This document shows, piece by piece, positions 1 through 10,322 of a stretch of 64,000 nucleotides of DNA. A program made the translations under genes and the position numbers. The notes beneath the pieces are model-generated. The model saw only the letters and a program-made list of their open reading frames with translations. It had not been told where the DNA came from and made no database searches. The first letter of the stretch is position 1. Each line of letters begins with the position of its first letter. The DNA is from Asparagopsis taxiformis (lineage: Eukaryota; Rhodophyta; Florideophyceae; Bonnemaisoniales; Bonnemaisoniaceae): contig JALQPE010000278.1 in assembly GCA_030407315.1 (NCBI GenBank), positions 24,597 to 88,596 of the forward strand, written 5' to 3'.

Positions 1-205
1 TTTTCTACCTACTACAGAACGTACTAGAGAAAGTGGATGTCGGGTCCTAGGATCCCGCCGAACGTACTAGAGAAAGTGGACGTCCGCATCCAAAAAAGTT
101 TTATTTTTTTTGGACGCGGACGTTCATTTGTTCTAGTAAATCTCGGGGCCGACTAGGACCCGTACTAGAGAGAATTTACGTCCGCGTCCACTTCCGAAAA
201 TACAG
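1..205 (-). repeat. Hairpin-bearing dispersed repeat that truncates copia element 1
   Basis: Read on the minus strand, this sequence matches the block at about 38065-38405. Shared landmarks in order are an edge reading TTTTCGGAAGTGGACGCGG, a CTAGTACGGGTCCTAG stretch, a palindromic hairpin (arms near 78-95 and 109-127, GGACGTCCGC facing GCGGACGTTC around an A/T-rich loop), and the start of the 43-bp tandem unit. Positions 1-16 also resemble the 3' end of the gypsy-2 LTR at 41261-41276 with one mismatch, so an LTR may end here. The repeat replaces the rest of a copia integrase gene. Its class is unknown. Confidence 0.6.
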
Positions 206-2478
206 ACGGAGGCGTATGTAAGTGGATGTTGGTGATATGGGCTTTGATGAGGCTAGCTGCAGCCGATTTTGTAGGTGCGCATTGCACAGTGAGGTATCTG
301 CTTCCTTCATCAAGGAACTTAATGAAGTATCGGTTGCCCTGTAATGAATCGGACGGGAGAGGGCCACAGATATCAGTGTTTATGTGAGTTCCAGTGGCAG
401 CTGAGCGTTTCCGTCGGCGAAACGGTGCCGAGGCTGATTTTCCCTGAGCACAGCCAGAGCAAGAGAAGTGTTTAAGGGGTACGGAGGAGGCTTTTGGGCA
501 TGTGGGGTACCAGGCCATTCTTGGCCATGTACTGAATTTTGGAAGGGTGTGTGTGATTTAGTTTGAGATGCCAGGTATGATAATCGCGAATTGTAGATGG
601 TAGATCCACATGGATTCGAGGTCGGGGACGTGTGTAAATGGAACGTTTTGAAGTGGGTTTGCGCTTGGTAGCGGACTTGATGTAAGCTGTTGGTTTGGAT
701 GGCCGGGTGTTGAGCGGTTTGCGAACAGTGCGGTTGGGAATAGAGGGTGCTATCGCAGGGGGTTTGTTGGAGGTGGCTAGTTTTCCAGGTGCGCGTATTC
801 GGCGATACGGAAAGGCACGGGCGGTGTGAGCGTGGGAAGATGTTTGTTGACTGGGGAGGCGGTACATGTTGTCGCGCTGTCTCGGGATAGCACAACAATT
901 TTAACACAGGGGGGAGGAGATGATGGGGTGGTAATGTAGGCTTGGTCCTTTTGAAAAATCACATCATGAGTTGCACTAATGTGTGGCACAGAGAAGATAT
1001 TTTCCCGGAGTTGAGGAGCTACTACCACTTCATGTGGAGGGAGAAAGAAGGAGTGGGAAATGTGAATAGAGGCAGAGCCACGATGAGCGGTGGGGCTTAT
1101 TCTTCCATCTTCACAGTGTGTGGGGGATGGGTGAGGGGGAATTCCCGGAAGGTGGTCCAGTTAGATGAGTCGGGTTGGCTCCAGAATCTAATATGTACGT
1201 GGTAGGTGGTGCAATACGTACATCATGGGTCGGGATCTAGGAGGGACAAAGTAACTCAGAGGCGTTCGATGCATTGTCATGTAGTTGGAGGGCATTTTTG
1301 TCGCCGTAAAACTGATGTTGGGCTGCCGTGGGTGGTGACTTCAGGAATTCCTCGAACATCTTGTGCAGTTTACATGCTGCGGTTGAGTGGGATGAGAGGC
1401 CATGGTATTTTCACAAAGTTCCATTATGGTTATGCGGACGCGGTATGTTATTGTTCGGGTGGAATTCGTATTGGCGCTTGGGAGGGGCTTTTGATTTGGG
1501 GTGTTTAGCACGCAAATAACGCGGACTGGTGGTGAATGTGTTTGGGTAGCTCTGCCCAGGTGCAGTATGGAATGATGCTGTTTTAGCGTTTTGGTGGATT
1601 GCATCGTGTTTGATCATCATCGAAATGATTTGATCCAGAGGTAGGGGATTAGTCGGATGAAGGTCATTATGAGCAGAGAGTACTTGGAGGAGAACATTCC
1701 AGAACGGGTGTGACTCGACACCCTCGAGAATAAATTAATTGTGGCTTGCTCATTAGTTATGTCCGGGTATCCAGATTTGATCATCACAGTACGGATTTGT
1801 TGATGGGCTTCGATGTACACCATGACGGGTTGATTGGGATCCCAAGATATGGCACGTGCACGGCGGCGGAGCTGGGCTGGTGAGTCGTCCGGGTGAGTGC
1901 GAGTGAGAATCTCACTTATTTTGGTGTACGGGGTATAGATTGGTCCTTTTTGTTCATCCAGAGTGAAGTTCTGAAATATCTCAGGCGATATCGATGAGAG
2001 GACTAGAAGTTGTGCCTGCGTGTGCTTGTTCTGATGTATCTCTGTAGTGATAGGATCAGTGGATTGCGGGAGAGGGTTGAAGAGGTATTCTAAGACACCT
2101 TGCGTACGAGCAAAGTTCTCAACAGTAATCTTTCATGGGACAAAGTTGTCATTATTGAGCAGCGGAATCTCAAGATTGTGTTGGATCGGGAAATGTTGTT
2201 GGGGCTGCATAATGTTGGGGAGATGAGTGTCAGGAGGGGAAGAGTCAGACATATGAATTCAGAGAGTACTTTTTGAGTACGAATGAAGTTGAGGATTTAA
2301 CCGTGTTTTTTGAACAGAGGGTTGTGTGACAGTGTCGCCGTATTTGTCGAACAGAGGACGATGTTTGGTGTCGCCAAGCTTGTCTTGAGCACGGAGTACA
2401 GTTGTTGTGAGGTCTCGCGAGAGGGATGCGCCTGATTGATGGGGATGTGGGATGGGTGGGAAGCGCAGTGATAGGTCT
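206..2478 (-). pseudogene. Copia element 1, decayed gag-protease-integrase fragment
   Basis: The minus strand carries the front half of a Ty1/copia polyprotein, broken by stops and frameshifts. From high to low coordinates there are: Gag (about 2250-1620, including VYIEAHQQIRTVMIKSGYPD near 1820-1760), a protease signature ILDSGANPTHL near 1195-1160, a Pro/Thr/Lys-rich linker, and the integrase zinc region with HLKLNHTHPSKI near 560 followed by C-x2-C (CSGC) near 455. The first part of the integrase core (TDICGPL, near 370-350) follows. The protein stops just before the second catalytic Asp, where the dispersed repeat at the window start begins. Reverse transcriptase and RNase H are absent. 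The family matches the remnant at 17.8-19.1 kb. Confidence 0.8.
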
Positions 2479-2490
2479 GGGCTCATAACC
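2479..2490 (-). other. Primer binding site of copia element 1 (half-tRNA type)
   Basis: The plus strand reads GGGCTCATAACC directly against the LTR, so the element sense strand carries its complement. This matches the anticodon stem-loop of initiator methionine tRNA (CAU anticodon in a CTCATAACC context), not a tRNA 3' end. Copia of Drosophila and yeast Ty5 are known to prime from a cleaved initiator tRNA in this way. The assignment is from memory of tRNA sequence and is an inference. Confidence 0.55.
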
Positions 2491-2615
2491 TGTGAAAGGA
2501 ATGCGTTGTTTCATTTATTCCTTGTCGATCGTGAGCGACGGCGAGTGAGTATAAGTAGGGATACTAACTGTAAGTACTGTAAAGGGTAAGTTGTTCGTCA
2601 GTATTTAAACCAACA
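2491..2615 (-). repeat. 5' LTR of copia element 1
   Basis: A 125-bp block runs from TGTTGG (sense start at 2615) to TTTCACA (sense end at 2491) and abuts the primer binding site. It aligns with the LTR at 17809-17948, sharing ACTGACGAA.AACTTAC and a CTTACAG tract. The partner 3' LTR is missing because the element is truncated. Confidence 0.65.
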
Positions 2616-3940
2616 CGACGACGCATAGAATCGAAAGCAAAAGAAGACGACAGAGGATTTCAACACAATAACATACAGAAAGCAGCAGACATAAGACCAA
2701 TCGGCGTCTGATCTAATGTGATTAGAGGAGCAAGATTGAGCTTTTCGGAACTCCAAAATCCAAGATCTCTCGATGATGAACAAAGTCCCATTTGGGAACG
2801 CCTCGGACCGTTACGATCCCTCAGCGCGCCTAAATGGTTTATCTGGGCGTGTAAGAACATGAAAAAAGGAAAAGGACGGTGTTTCCGAGGATGTGGAACG
2901 AACTTGCTTCGATTATAGTGCGTCTAGCAGATAGGTCAGTGATACAAAAGTTCAGCTCCAGTAGGATTGAAGTATGTGGGCGGAAATTCTCTGTAGAGGA
3001 GCGTAGAAATTCTAGTACTTCTAGCGCTGAGGAAGTGTCAATGTGTGACCCAGCTGGAAATCATACTGACACTACAAGCTGAAACGTTCATTGACGAGAG
3101 CGTTGAATTAAGACATTGGACAATCCAGTTTGTTCATGGATTGATGGCTCACAATAGCTATGAGCCTGAAAAGTGCACAACACACATACGAACAGCTACA
3201 TCATAGATTAGTATTTTAGATAGAGATTGCTGAGGGCGGAACAGGAGTCGAGAGGGAGAAGGCATCCGAACTCGTCAGATAGAGAACTAGCTCTAGGCTT
3301 CAATGCGAGTAATAACTTGTCAGAAACACAAGTCAATAACTTCTATCCATTAAACCTACTGGTAATAACCTGTCCACAACCACATGGGTTTACTGCTGCT
3401 GGGTGTCATCTCCGCACATGAAGTAACTGGCTCTCACGACGAATCAGTCTACAAGAGTAGCGAATGAAAGAAAATGGATGTTCTGAAAACGGAGCCGCCA
3501 GACCAGAAAGAGAACGGTGGTGAGTCTCCACTGGTGACTGTCAATGGAAGAAGGGTGCGGACGACCACTGGTCATCGTTGGGAGGGTTAGATGGCTTTCC
3601 CACGCCACTCTGCGCACCGTAGCCCCGAGTGGGTGCGATCGGATCTAGGATTCTTGGTTTAAAACAAAAACAGTTTTATAAATTTTCTACTTGCCAATAA
3701 GCGACATGACAAGTCCACTATTCAGCTGCGACAACATGTCGCAATGGCATACGATGTAACACTCACTGATTTTCCATTCAGTCTCGCATAGAGAGATTCG
3801 CATTCTGTTTTTTCCAAAGCGCCAAACCTCTCTCCAGTTGCTTCAGTTCTGTCCGTTGATCCCTCCCTAAAAGTAGCCATTACAACACTTCTATCATAAC
3901 ATCAAATCTATGTCCAGCTATTCCAACACTCAGAGATGCG
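2616..3940. other. No recognised gene
   Basis: Only short open frames (under 70 codons) occur here, with no recognisable motif. The stretch lies between the copia 1 LTR and the 3' end of the hydrolase gene, so part of it must hold that gene's 3' untranslated region and terminator. Confidence 0.4.
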
Positions 3941-5103
3941 TTATTCTTCGTCATGTTCTTCTTCTTCTACGTCCAAACCATCTGTGAGAGGGCGGACATC
4001 ATCTCCGTCGCTCTGGAGCCCGGCAGTCAACCAGTCAAAGAATGGACCAACCTTCCTGATGCGTCCCAACCCGGGGAATTCCTCGTGATAAGAGAGGATG
4101 ATATCTTCTTCCTTCTCCGCGTTTTCCAGGAGCTCAACACGTGAGAGATACCCTTGGGTTTGGTTCGTCTCAATGAAGAATCCCCATTCCGGATTTTGAA
4201 CTTGATCCGACTATAAAATCCAACACCAATAAAAGCTCGTTAGTACAGTTCACACCTTCGCAGATGACCAGGTATTGCATTCTCATCCTTCACGTACCTT
4301 CGTAAAGAATGCATCACCGATCACCAACACCCGTTTGCCTTCAGAAGAAATCTCAATAGTGGCATGGCCAGGTGAGTGTCCCTTGGAAGGAATGAATCTA
4401 ATTCCCTCCATTGGGGTGGCAAAGTCTTCAACGAGCTTCAGTCTGCCCCTGGCTTCATACCATTCAATCCTGTCCACATAAATATCGCGGATCAAGTCTA
4501 CACAAAGCACAAGCAAAACAGTCAGTAAAACGGCTCACATGTTTCCAACAATCCATACCGGCATCACAACTCACTTGCAAATTCTTCTCCTAGATCGGAT
4601 CCCTCCAGGTCGAGTTCACCCTCTGAAGACCAAAACTCGTGTTCCTCTCGGTGAATGTACAACACAGCATTGCGGAAGGCACCAGTTCTGTCAATCTTTG
4701 TCAATCCGGCCACATGGTCAGGATGAGCATGTGTGAGCATAATGGCGTCAATAGAGGCTGGAGAGATACCAGCAGCTCTGAGATTCTCAATCAACAATCC
4801 AGCACGAACAAATTCAGGTGCGCCAGCGTTGGCCGAACCTGCATCGACCATGACACGACCGCCTGGAAGATCGACAACGATGATGTTCTGCTCTAGCAGA
4901 TAGGGGTTGATCTGACGGAAATTGGTGCGGTAGGCGCGTTCAACAGCCTGTTGTGGCACACTGTACCCGAGTGTTTGGAAGGTGAGGAAGCCATCGGAGA
5001 CAATGGTTGCTTCTGCTGCGCCAATTTTGAAGCGGTAGGCGCCCTCTCCATGCGCAGTGGCAAGGATTAGTAGCAGAGCTGTGAAGAATGGAAGGTTGTT
5101 CAT
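3941..5103 (-). CDS. Secreted metallo-beta-lactamase-fold hydrolase, three exons
   Basis: The gene model is complement(3941..4210, 4298..4497, 4575..5103), giving 332 residues. Introns are 4498-4574 (GTGAGT...GTAG, phase 1) and 4211-4297 (GTACGT...ATAG, phase 0). The protein starts with a hydrophobic signal peptide (about residues 1-20). The metal site is complete: THAHPDH (His125, His127, Asp129, His130), GHSPGH (His221), GDAF (Asp238) and YHEEFPG (His285). Exon 3 supplies the last His and an acidic tail. The family hydrolyses esters, lactones or thioesters with two bound zinc ions; the substrate cannot be told here. Secretion is inferred from the leader. A decayed paralogue at 6.7-7.7 kb retains the exon 3 motif ENFPG, which supports the model. 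Confidence 0.85.
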
Positions 5104-5180
5104 GGTTGATACTGGAGAGCACGTTTGGAAGATGCGATGGATGGTGAGGGGAGCGTGGTGGATTGGTGGACATATGGCTG

Positions 5181-5189
5181 TTTATATAT
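5181..5189 (-). promoter_or_regulatory. Candidate TATA box of the hydrolase gene
   Basis: On the minus strand this reads ATATATAAA, about 78 bp before the start codon at 5103. The position suits a core promoter with a short leader. There is no direct evidence of use. Confidence 0.4.
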
Positions 5190-5650
5190 GGTGTTTGGCT
5201 GGAAATGGATGGATTAGAACGGTCGATCGAAAAACGAGATTGGATGGTGTTGCAGCGGAGATATGTGAGCTGTCGCGTCTAGAAAACGGGAGAAAGAACG
5301 AAGGATGCTGATTCGGTGAGCTTGGTGGCCATATGGTTGGGTTGGATGCGGTCAAAGGGTCATAACGGAAAATTCATGGTATGTGTGAAAAAGTCATGCA
5401 GAGGGATTATATTCTACGAACTGACGAATGTAATATATATGTTTACTGCGTTGTTGGTGATATGAAACTTTGGTTGTGAGTTGTTGAATACCGGAAGGTA
5501 GATGGAATCAATCCCGCAGGTGGAGAGGATGTCACGATGCGTTGACCATAGGGAATATGTATGGCTCGCTGTTGCAACAAAGTTGGCAATGATTGGAGCA
5601 ATTTGGGCTGTGCGTATATGTGGCGCATAACTTGTGCCAAACGTTCTAGA

Positions 5651-5770
5651 GCTCACGCAACCCGTGCAACGCACTCCGGTGCTCACGCAACCCGTGCAAA
5701 ATTCCCCGGTGCTCACGCAACCCGTGCAATACTCCCCGGTGCTCGGGCAACCTGTGCCACACACTCCGGT
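5651..5770. repeat. Four-copy 30-bp tandem repeat
   Basis: Four head-to-tail copies of a 30-bp unit, roughly GCTCACGCAACCCGTGCAA plus an 11-base variable tail ending CCGGT. The last copy is the most diverged. Because 30 is a multiple of three the array is open in several frames on both strands (for example a ten-residue LTQPVQ period on plus and a CTGCVST period on minus). That openness comes from the repeat and does not show coding. No gene is recognised around it. Confidence 0.85.
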
Positions 5771-6660
5771 GCACGACGTAGGTGATATTAATTTAATCTG
5801 CGAAACGTGCACGGATATGGATGGAGGCTTTTCACTTGACGTCGTTTCTAGTCAGTGCGTGACAGGTCCCTAATCGGCAAGTTATATTTGAATACCACAC
5901 ACATGAATAGACCGTTTGCATTCGAAGGCGGTCATTTAGCCGAGGGCCAAGCATTCATACAGCAGGAGATTTCGAAATAATCTCATCACAGCCTCCAGTC
6001 TTCGAACGGCAACCTAGGACGCCATCTCCTCTTTGACCCAGATGGGAAATTTTGGAGTATTTTTTTCGAAATTGGGATATAGAACAGATCGAGGGGCCCA
6101 CTTTCCCTCTGCGCTCTCCAGGAATCCCAGGGAATATGAGGTTAGCACTGAAAGTTATCAGGACAATTCAAAAGTTTTATAATTTCGCGAAGACTTTTGA
6201 GATCTGGATGGCGCAGATCTCTCCACTATTTTATTTTTGTGGACGAATTCCGTGAACGGGCACCCAAGCGCACTTCACTCGCTCAGGCCGTAAGCGTGTG
6301 GCCGCAAAATAGCGCTGCACTGCACTTCCACTCTCATCTCCGCGCTTACATGGACCAATTACCACTTACATACATTTAAAAATAATGGAATATGTATGAT
6401 CAACCACAACACTGCCGCCGCAGTTGGGTCACGCAATAGACACGGTCTCGAACTATATGCCGCCGATCTCGGAGATCACTTTCCCGAATTCGAATGCGCG
6501 CCGTTGGCCATGTAGTGCGAAAGATGTGGTGTCTTGATCGTCCGTCCAGCGATTGACACAACCATTTCGTTTCATTCGGCAGTTATTCGACCTGTTGACC
6601 TCCGAGACAACGACGTCAGCTTTTGGGATATTCGTTTCTAGTTAGTTTGTCTAGACGCAC
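5771..6660. other. No recognised gene
   Basis: Only short open frames without motifs are seen between the 30-bp array and the hydrolase pseudogene. Confidence 0.35.
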
Positions 6661-6669
6661 TGGCGATAT

Positions 6670-7726
6670 ACAACCATTTCATCATTCGCAATGGGCATGA
6701 CAATGATATCAAAACTACTACCTCCCTTGCGAATGAATCTAATACCTGGAAAGTTCTCTTGATGCGACAATGGCGTTGGTTGACGTTCAGACACTATCTC
6801 CATGCTTCAGTTCCTGACCAAAAAGCTTCAATCGCGTCATCTGCAACAAACAAAAGACCACGACGGGTTTGAGTCGCATCGAAACTTGTCACCTATGACT
6901 CACCGCGCATGAACAGCTACTCCCTAACCGCAATGATGCGGACCACAATCTGGCCTGAAGTATGTACTGGAGAGGCGAGTATCCACACGGTTCCGACGGC
7001 CGTCTGTCATCTTCTACTACGATATTTACAGACGTCGGGCTCCACAGAGGATCAATAATTCGTAGCAAAACCGGCGGAAGACAACGAAAGCACACGTTGT
7101 CCACGTAAGCCGTACTCAGATAGGCAAAACGTGTCAGAAAAAGGTTGCTGGAAATTGCGAATCGTGGTGACGCCAATAAAACGTAAAGTAAAAGGCCACG
7201 ATCCCAGGCTCGTTCACTCCAGAATCTACCATCCAGGATTCGTTTGCAGCTCTAGCTAGAGAAAACAATGTCGCATGTGGAAACGCTATCTATCCGTCAA
7301 AGGTCATGAATTCACCCACGCACGTTGCGTGTCCGTGCGTGATGAGCACATTGTCATTGCTTTCTGCTGCGACAATGACACAGCGTAAAACGTCCATAAC
7401 AAATTCAACCTGCATTCATATCTTTTCATTCTGCAGGTGAGTAGCACAGTCTCGACAATAGTCCGTCCTGCCCCTAGATTGACGATCCGAATGTTTTGTA
7501 GCAGATAGAACGGCGGCTCGCGGAAATTGATGCGATGCGAGCAAATTAACAACTCATCCGGTACGGAGATTGTATGGGGCGGCAGTGGAAACGTCCCAAC
7601 TCTCACTATCATTGCTTTCGCGATGCCGATGCGCAGAAAAGCATGCCGAGCAAAGAGAGCAGAATGAACTATCCTGTTTGTGGATTGAGTGCTGCTGGCT
7701 GGGAACTGGAGTTTCACTCTAGTCAC
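6670..7726 (-). pseudogene. Decayed paralogue of the metallo-beta-lactamase-fold hydrolase
   Basis: On the minus strand this lines up along its length with the gene at 3941-5103 but is broken by stops and frameshifts. The N-terminal part (7726 to about 7440) keeps the order of the GAAEATIV, FRQINPYLLEQNI and GGRVMVDAG segments as GIAKAMIV, FREPPFYLLQNIRI and GAGRTIVET. The metal motif reads LITHGHATCV near 7355-7325, so the Asp-His pair after the second His is lost. A block near 7100-6950 resembles the exon 2 middle, and ENFPGIRFIRKGGSSFD near 6760-6705 matches EEFPGLGRIRKVGPFFD of exon 3. It can no longer encode an active enzyme and probably derives from a local duplication. Confidence 0.7.
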
Positions 7727-8289
7727 TGATTGTCCAGGGTGATATAGTACTTACGAAGATATCGAAGTGACTTGATCAAGTGCCTTAATGGAGGCTTTAA
7801 GTGACATCAAATGACGGAACAACAACGGAGCGATTGGAAAAAGTTGGATGATATGTCTGTTGCGCATTTTTATATTTGTGCATCATGTCCAACGGAATGT
7901 AAATTAACGTCATTTCGCTTCCCGTTCAACGCCCATAACTCGATGTGAACCCCGATAAGATCATGAGTAGAACGCAGTGTAGCCGCAGGGTTTACCGGAA
8001 CTTTCCGGACAGCTACTGGGGGGTAGGAGTTCTGTAGTCCTTCAGACCGAGAGGCCTGGCTGAGCGTGTAGCGGTAGGCCTCCTAGTAGCGGTCCATGCT
8101 AAGCTGGGAGGGGAACGAAAGCGACGACTAGGCCGGTAAAAAGTTTTGCTTCTGATCTCGACGCCATAGCCGAGACAATGGTACTGTCCATGTCTCCATA
8201 CTGTATCGAGAACCCAGAGCAGTGCACGTTTCAATTGGAAGGACGCTTGACTGCATTGAAAAGTGAGTCGCCTATTATGAAGAGGCTCC
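7727..8289. other. No recognised gene
   Basis: Spacer between the hydrolase pseudogene and the WD40-TIR gene. No feature is supported beyond short open frames. Confidence 0.35.
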
Positions 8290-9380
8290 TCTGGAGCATC
8301 GAAAAGCATGGCCGGGTTCCTTGGGCCCGTGCAGGACCTGGTGTGCTTAGCAGTGCGAGGAGTGGACTGAAGCGTGTTTTGTATATGGACCGTGCCGTTC
8401 TATGCATGGCAATGCGAATGAAAAGGAATGAATTCATTGCGGTCAGCAGACACAAATGACGGATCAACGGAATGCGTCTTCGATGAAGAACATGGGGACT
8501 GGGTAGTTGCTGTGCATGTGAACAAAGAGTCAGGATTGATCTATTCAAGCAGTCGAAAGGGTATTGTGATGGTATGGAAAGACCAGAAGCGAATTAGTTC
8601 GTTTGATGTTAATTCAGAATAACAAGGTACGAACATCAGTTGCATGGAGGTCCTTTGCCTACAACAAGTTATTGCCTTTGGTACTGGGGAGGGACCGCTC
8701 GTAATACTGGACCTCCGAAGTGGAACGAGGAAATTCGTGGACGGGTATACCAGATGGGTGAAATCACTCGTTGCGAACTAAACTGAAGGTATTCTACTTT
8801 CTGGATCCTGGGATGGCACGATTCGGTTCTGGTTCTGGAACACACAAATTCGAACCAATTCGAAATATGCAAGGTCACCGCCTTGCTCGTGTGAACTGTT
8901 TAGAGCTGAGTGGTGACGGGACACTCCTCGCATCTGCATTGGAAGACGGCAAAGTTCAGTTGCGGGAAATGGCGACATTCTGTGAAGTATGGTAGTCCTA
9001 GGAAAAGGGTGGCAAGCCAAGTGGTAACCGGAAAGCAGATGCAACTTGCAACAGTCGGCGAGATCACCACATCGTCAAAGAGCACGAAACAGTCATCAAT
9101 TCACGGCAGTAACAGTCTAATTGCAGTTCCAAGGCTGTTTTGCAGAAAGGATATGATCGTAAGTTTCTTCAGCGACGTGCAATTTGATGATGGCACAGAG
9201 AGGTTCACTATTGCGTCTACCGAGCATGAGCCGACTTACATCCATTACTGCACCAACTCATCTCGTCTCTGGATCTCAAGAAGCACAGGAGGTGTAGGAT
9301 ACATTGACCTCATCTACCATCAAAATCAATTCGCAAAGCGAGATGAACCAGAGCTGCCAGAGTTGTCGTGCGCAAGATGA
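8290..9380 (+). pseudogene. WD40-repeat part of a broken WD40-TIR gene
   Basis: Several beta-propeller blades are recognisable in sequence but not in one frame. They include GDWVVAVHVNKESGLIYSSS with IVMVW (8488-8580), YTRWVKSLVAN with GILLSGSWDGTIRFW (8745-8835), and GHRLARVNCLELSGDGTLLA (8873-8940). A weaker blade precedes them near 8310-8370. Stops fall at about 8620 and 8778, frame changes at about 8830 and 8990, and a TGA at 9378-9380 separates this part from the TIR domain. WD40 propellers usually serve as binding or sensing modules. Unrecognised introns could explain some breaks, but at least two stops lie inside blade sequence, so a pseudogene is the simpler reading. Confidence 0.65.
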
Positions 9381-10025
9381 GCACGACAGCATCCGCGAAG
9401 GATCACGACGAGCGGTAACGGAAGCAACGAGAAAGCATGTGATGTTTTCATCAGCCATGCGGGTTCGGACAAGCAATTTATCGCCAAGCCACTGTACCAT
9501 GCACTGGTCGCACTAGGCCTGAAAGTATTTCTCGACAAGATGGAACTGCAACCCGGGCAGAATGCACCACAGAAAATGAATCACGAAATGGAGACGGCAC
9601 GGGTTGCGATTGTAATCCTTTCACCGGAGTTTGCAGCTCGCCCATGTACCATGAAGGGGCTGCTGTGTTTCTTGAGGCGGTTTAAACGCGCAGGTGAGAG
9701 ATGGGTGATCATTATTCCGGTGTTCTACCGATTAACGCTGGAGGACTGCAGAAATGCGCTTGAGATTGTCGATGAAGATGGTAACAAAGTCCTCATGACG
9801 GCGGAATTCTTGCAGCGTCTGGCACAGAACAGTGAATACGGGATTGCAGACGTTGTGGACGGTCTTCGCGAGATGAGAAGTATTACGGGAATTGAGAATT
9901 CAGAGGGTGCCACCAACGGTGCGGGAAACGAGGGTGCAGGGAGAAGAAAAGCTCCTGTGGAGAGAGTTGTAGATGCGGTGGTGAAAGCATTCGAGCAGAG
10001 CGCGGAATCGAACTTGGAAACGTAA
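9381..10025 (+). CDS. TIR-domain protein (open C-terminal part of the WD40-TIR gene)
   Basis: A frame open from 9381 to the stop at 10025 encodes a TIR domain. DVFISHAGSDKQFI (from about 9441) is the box 1 motif, followed by LYHALVALGLKVFLDKMELQ, and by ARVAIVILSPEFAARPC further on. The first ATG in frame, 9540, lies inside the domain, so the true N-terminus must come from upstream sequence, consistent with a WD40-TIR fusion. TIR domains act as signalling adaptors or as NAD-cleaving enzymes. The catalytic Glu expected in the enzymatic class cannot be placed with confidence. The tail after about residue 120 from 9540 is low-complexity and acidic. The domain is much better preserved than the upstream blades. 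Confidence 0.7.
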   Translation, partial: ARQHPRRITTSGNGSNEKACDVFISHAGSDKQFIAKPLYHALVALGLKVFLDKMELQPGQNAPQKMNHEMETARVAIVILSPEFAARPCTMKGLLCFLRRFKRAGERWVIIIPVFYRLTLEDCRNALEIVDEDGNKVLMTAEFLQRLAQNSEYGIADVVDGLREMRSITGIENSEGATNGAGNEGAGRRKAPVERVVDAVVKAFEQSAESNLET

Positions 10026-10136
10026 CTAGGTGTAAAGGGTACCCTCGGGTAGTAGGTGGTAGGAGGGTAGCTTATATTATAAACTCGGAGACATCTGAAA
10101 AATTGCTGTTTGGAGTTTCAAAAATTTTCTAGCGTG
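10026..10136. other. Spacer before copia element 2
   Basis: Short A/T-rich spacer between the TIR stop codon and the target duplication of copia element 2. It may include the 3' end of the WD40-TIR transcript. Confidence 0.3.
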
Positions 10137-10141
10137 TCGTG
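10137..10141. repeat. Target-site duplication of copia element 2 (left copy; right copy 14883-14887)
   Basis: TCGTG occurs directly outside each LTR (10137-10141 and 14883-14887). Five bases is the usual copia duplication length. The perfect match defines both ends of the insertion and shows that the two flanks belong together. Confidence 0.9.
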
Positions 10142-10322
10142 TGTGAGAAGATTGTGTCTCTTGCGAGTACCTTCTTCAGTTTATTCATTTGGTTAAGTGG
10201 TTAAGTATAATCTTCTGTCCTGTGACCGGCGGCGGTCTCTGGGACAGGCTGTCTGTTATTAGCATCCTGATAGTTGACTGAGGTGCCGCTTGGCGACGTT
10301 GTTTAGTATTAGCATCCTGACA
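10142..10322 (-). repeat. 3' LTR of copia element 2 with a 51-bp insertion
   Basis: Positions 10142-10270 are nearly identical to the 5' LTR. The inner end then carries 51 extra bases ending in a second copy of ATTAGCATCCTGA before the terminal CA at 10322. A G-rich stretch in the sense strand (GACAGGGGGCG) lies next to the inner border and is a plausible polypurine tract. Confidence 0.8.

Noticed and set aside
4275..4896. Plus-strand frames over the hydrolase gene
   Set aside because: Shadows of the minus-strand coding exons, whose protein has an intact metal site and clean splice sites.
5414..5812. Cysteine-rich secreted peptide gene on minus strand
   Set aside because: Cys pattern comes only from the 30-bp tandem unit and no signal peptide precedes it.
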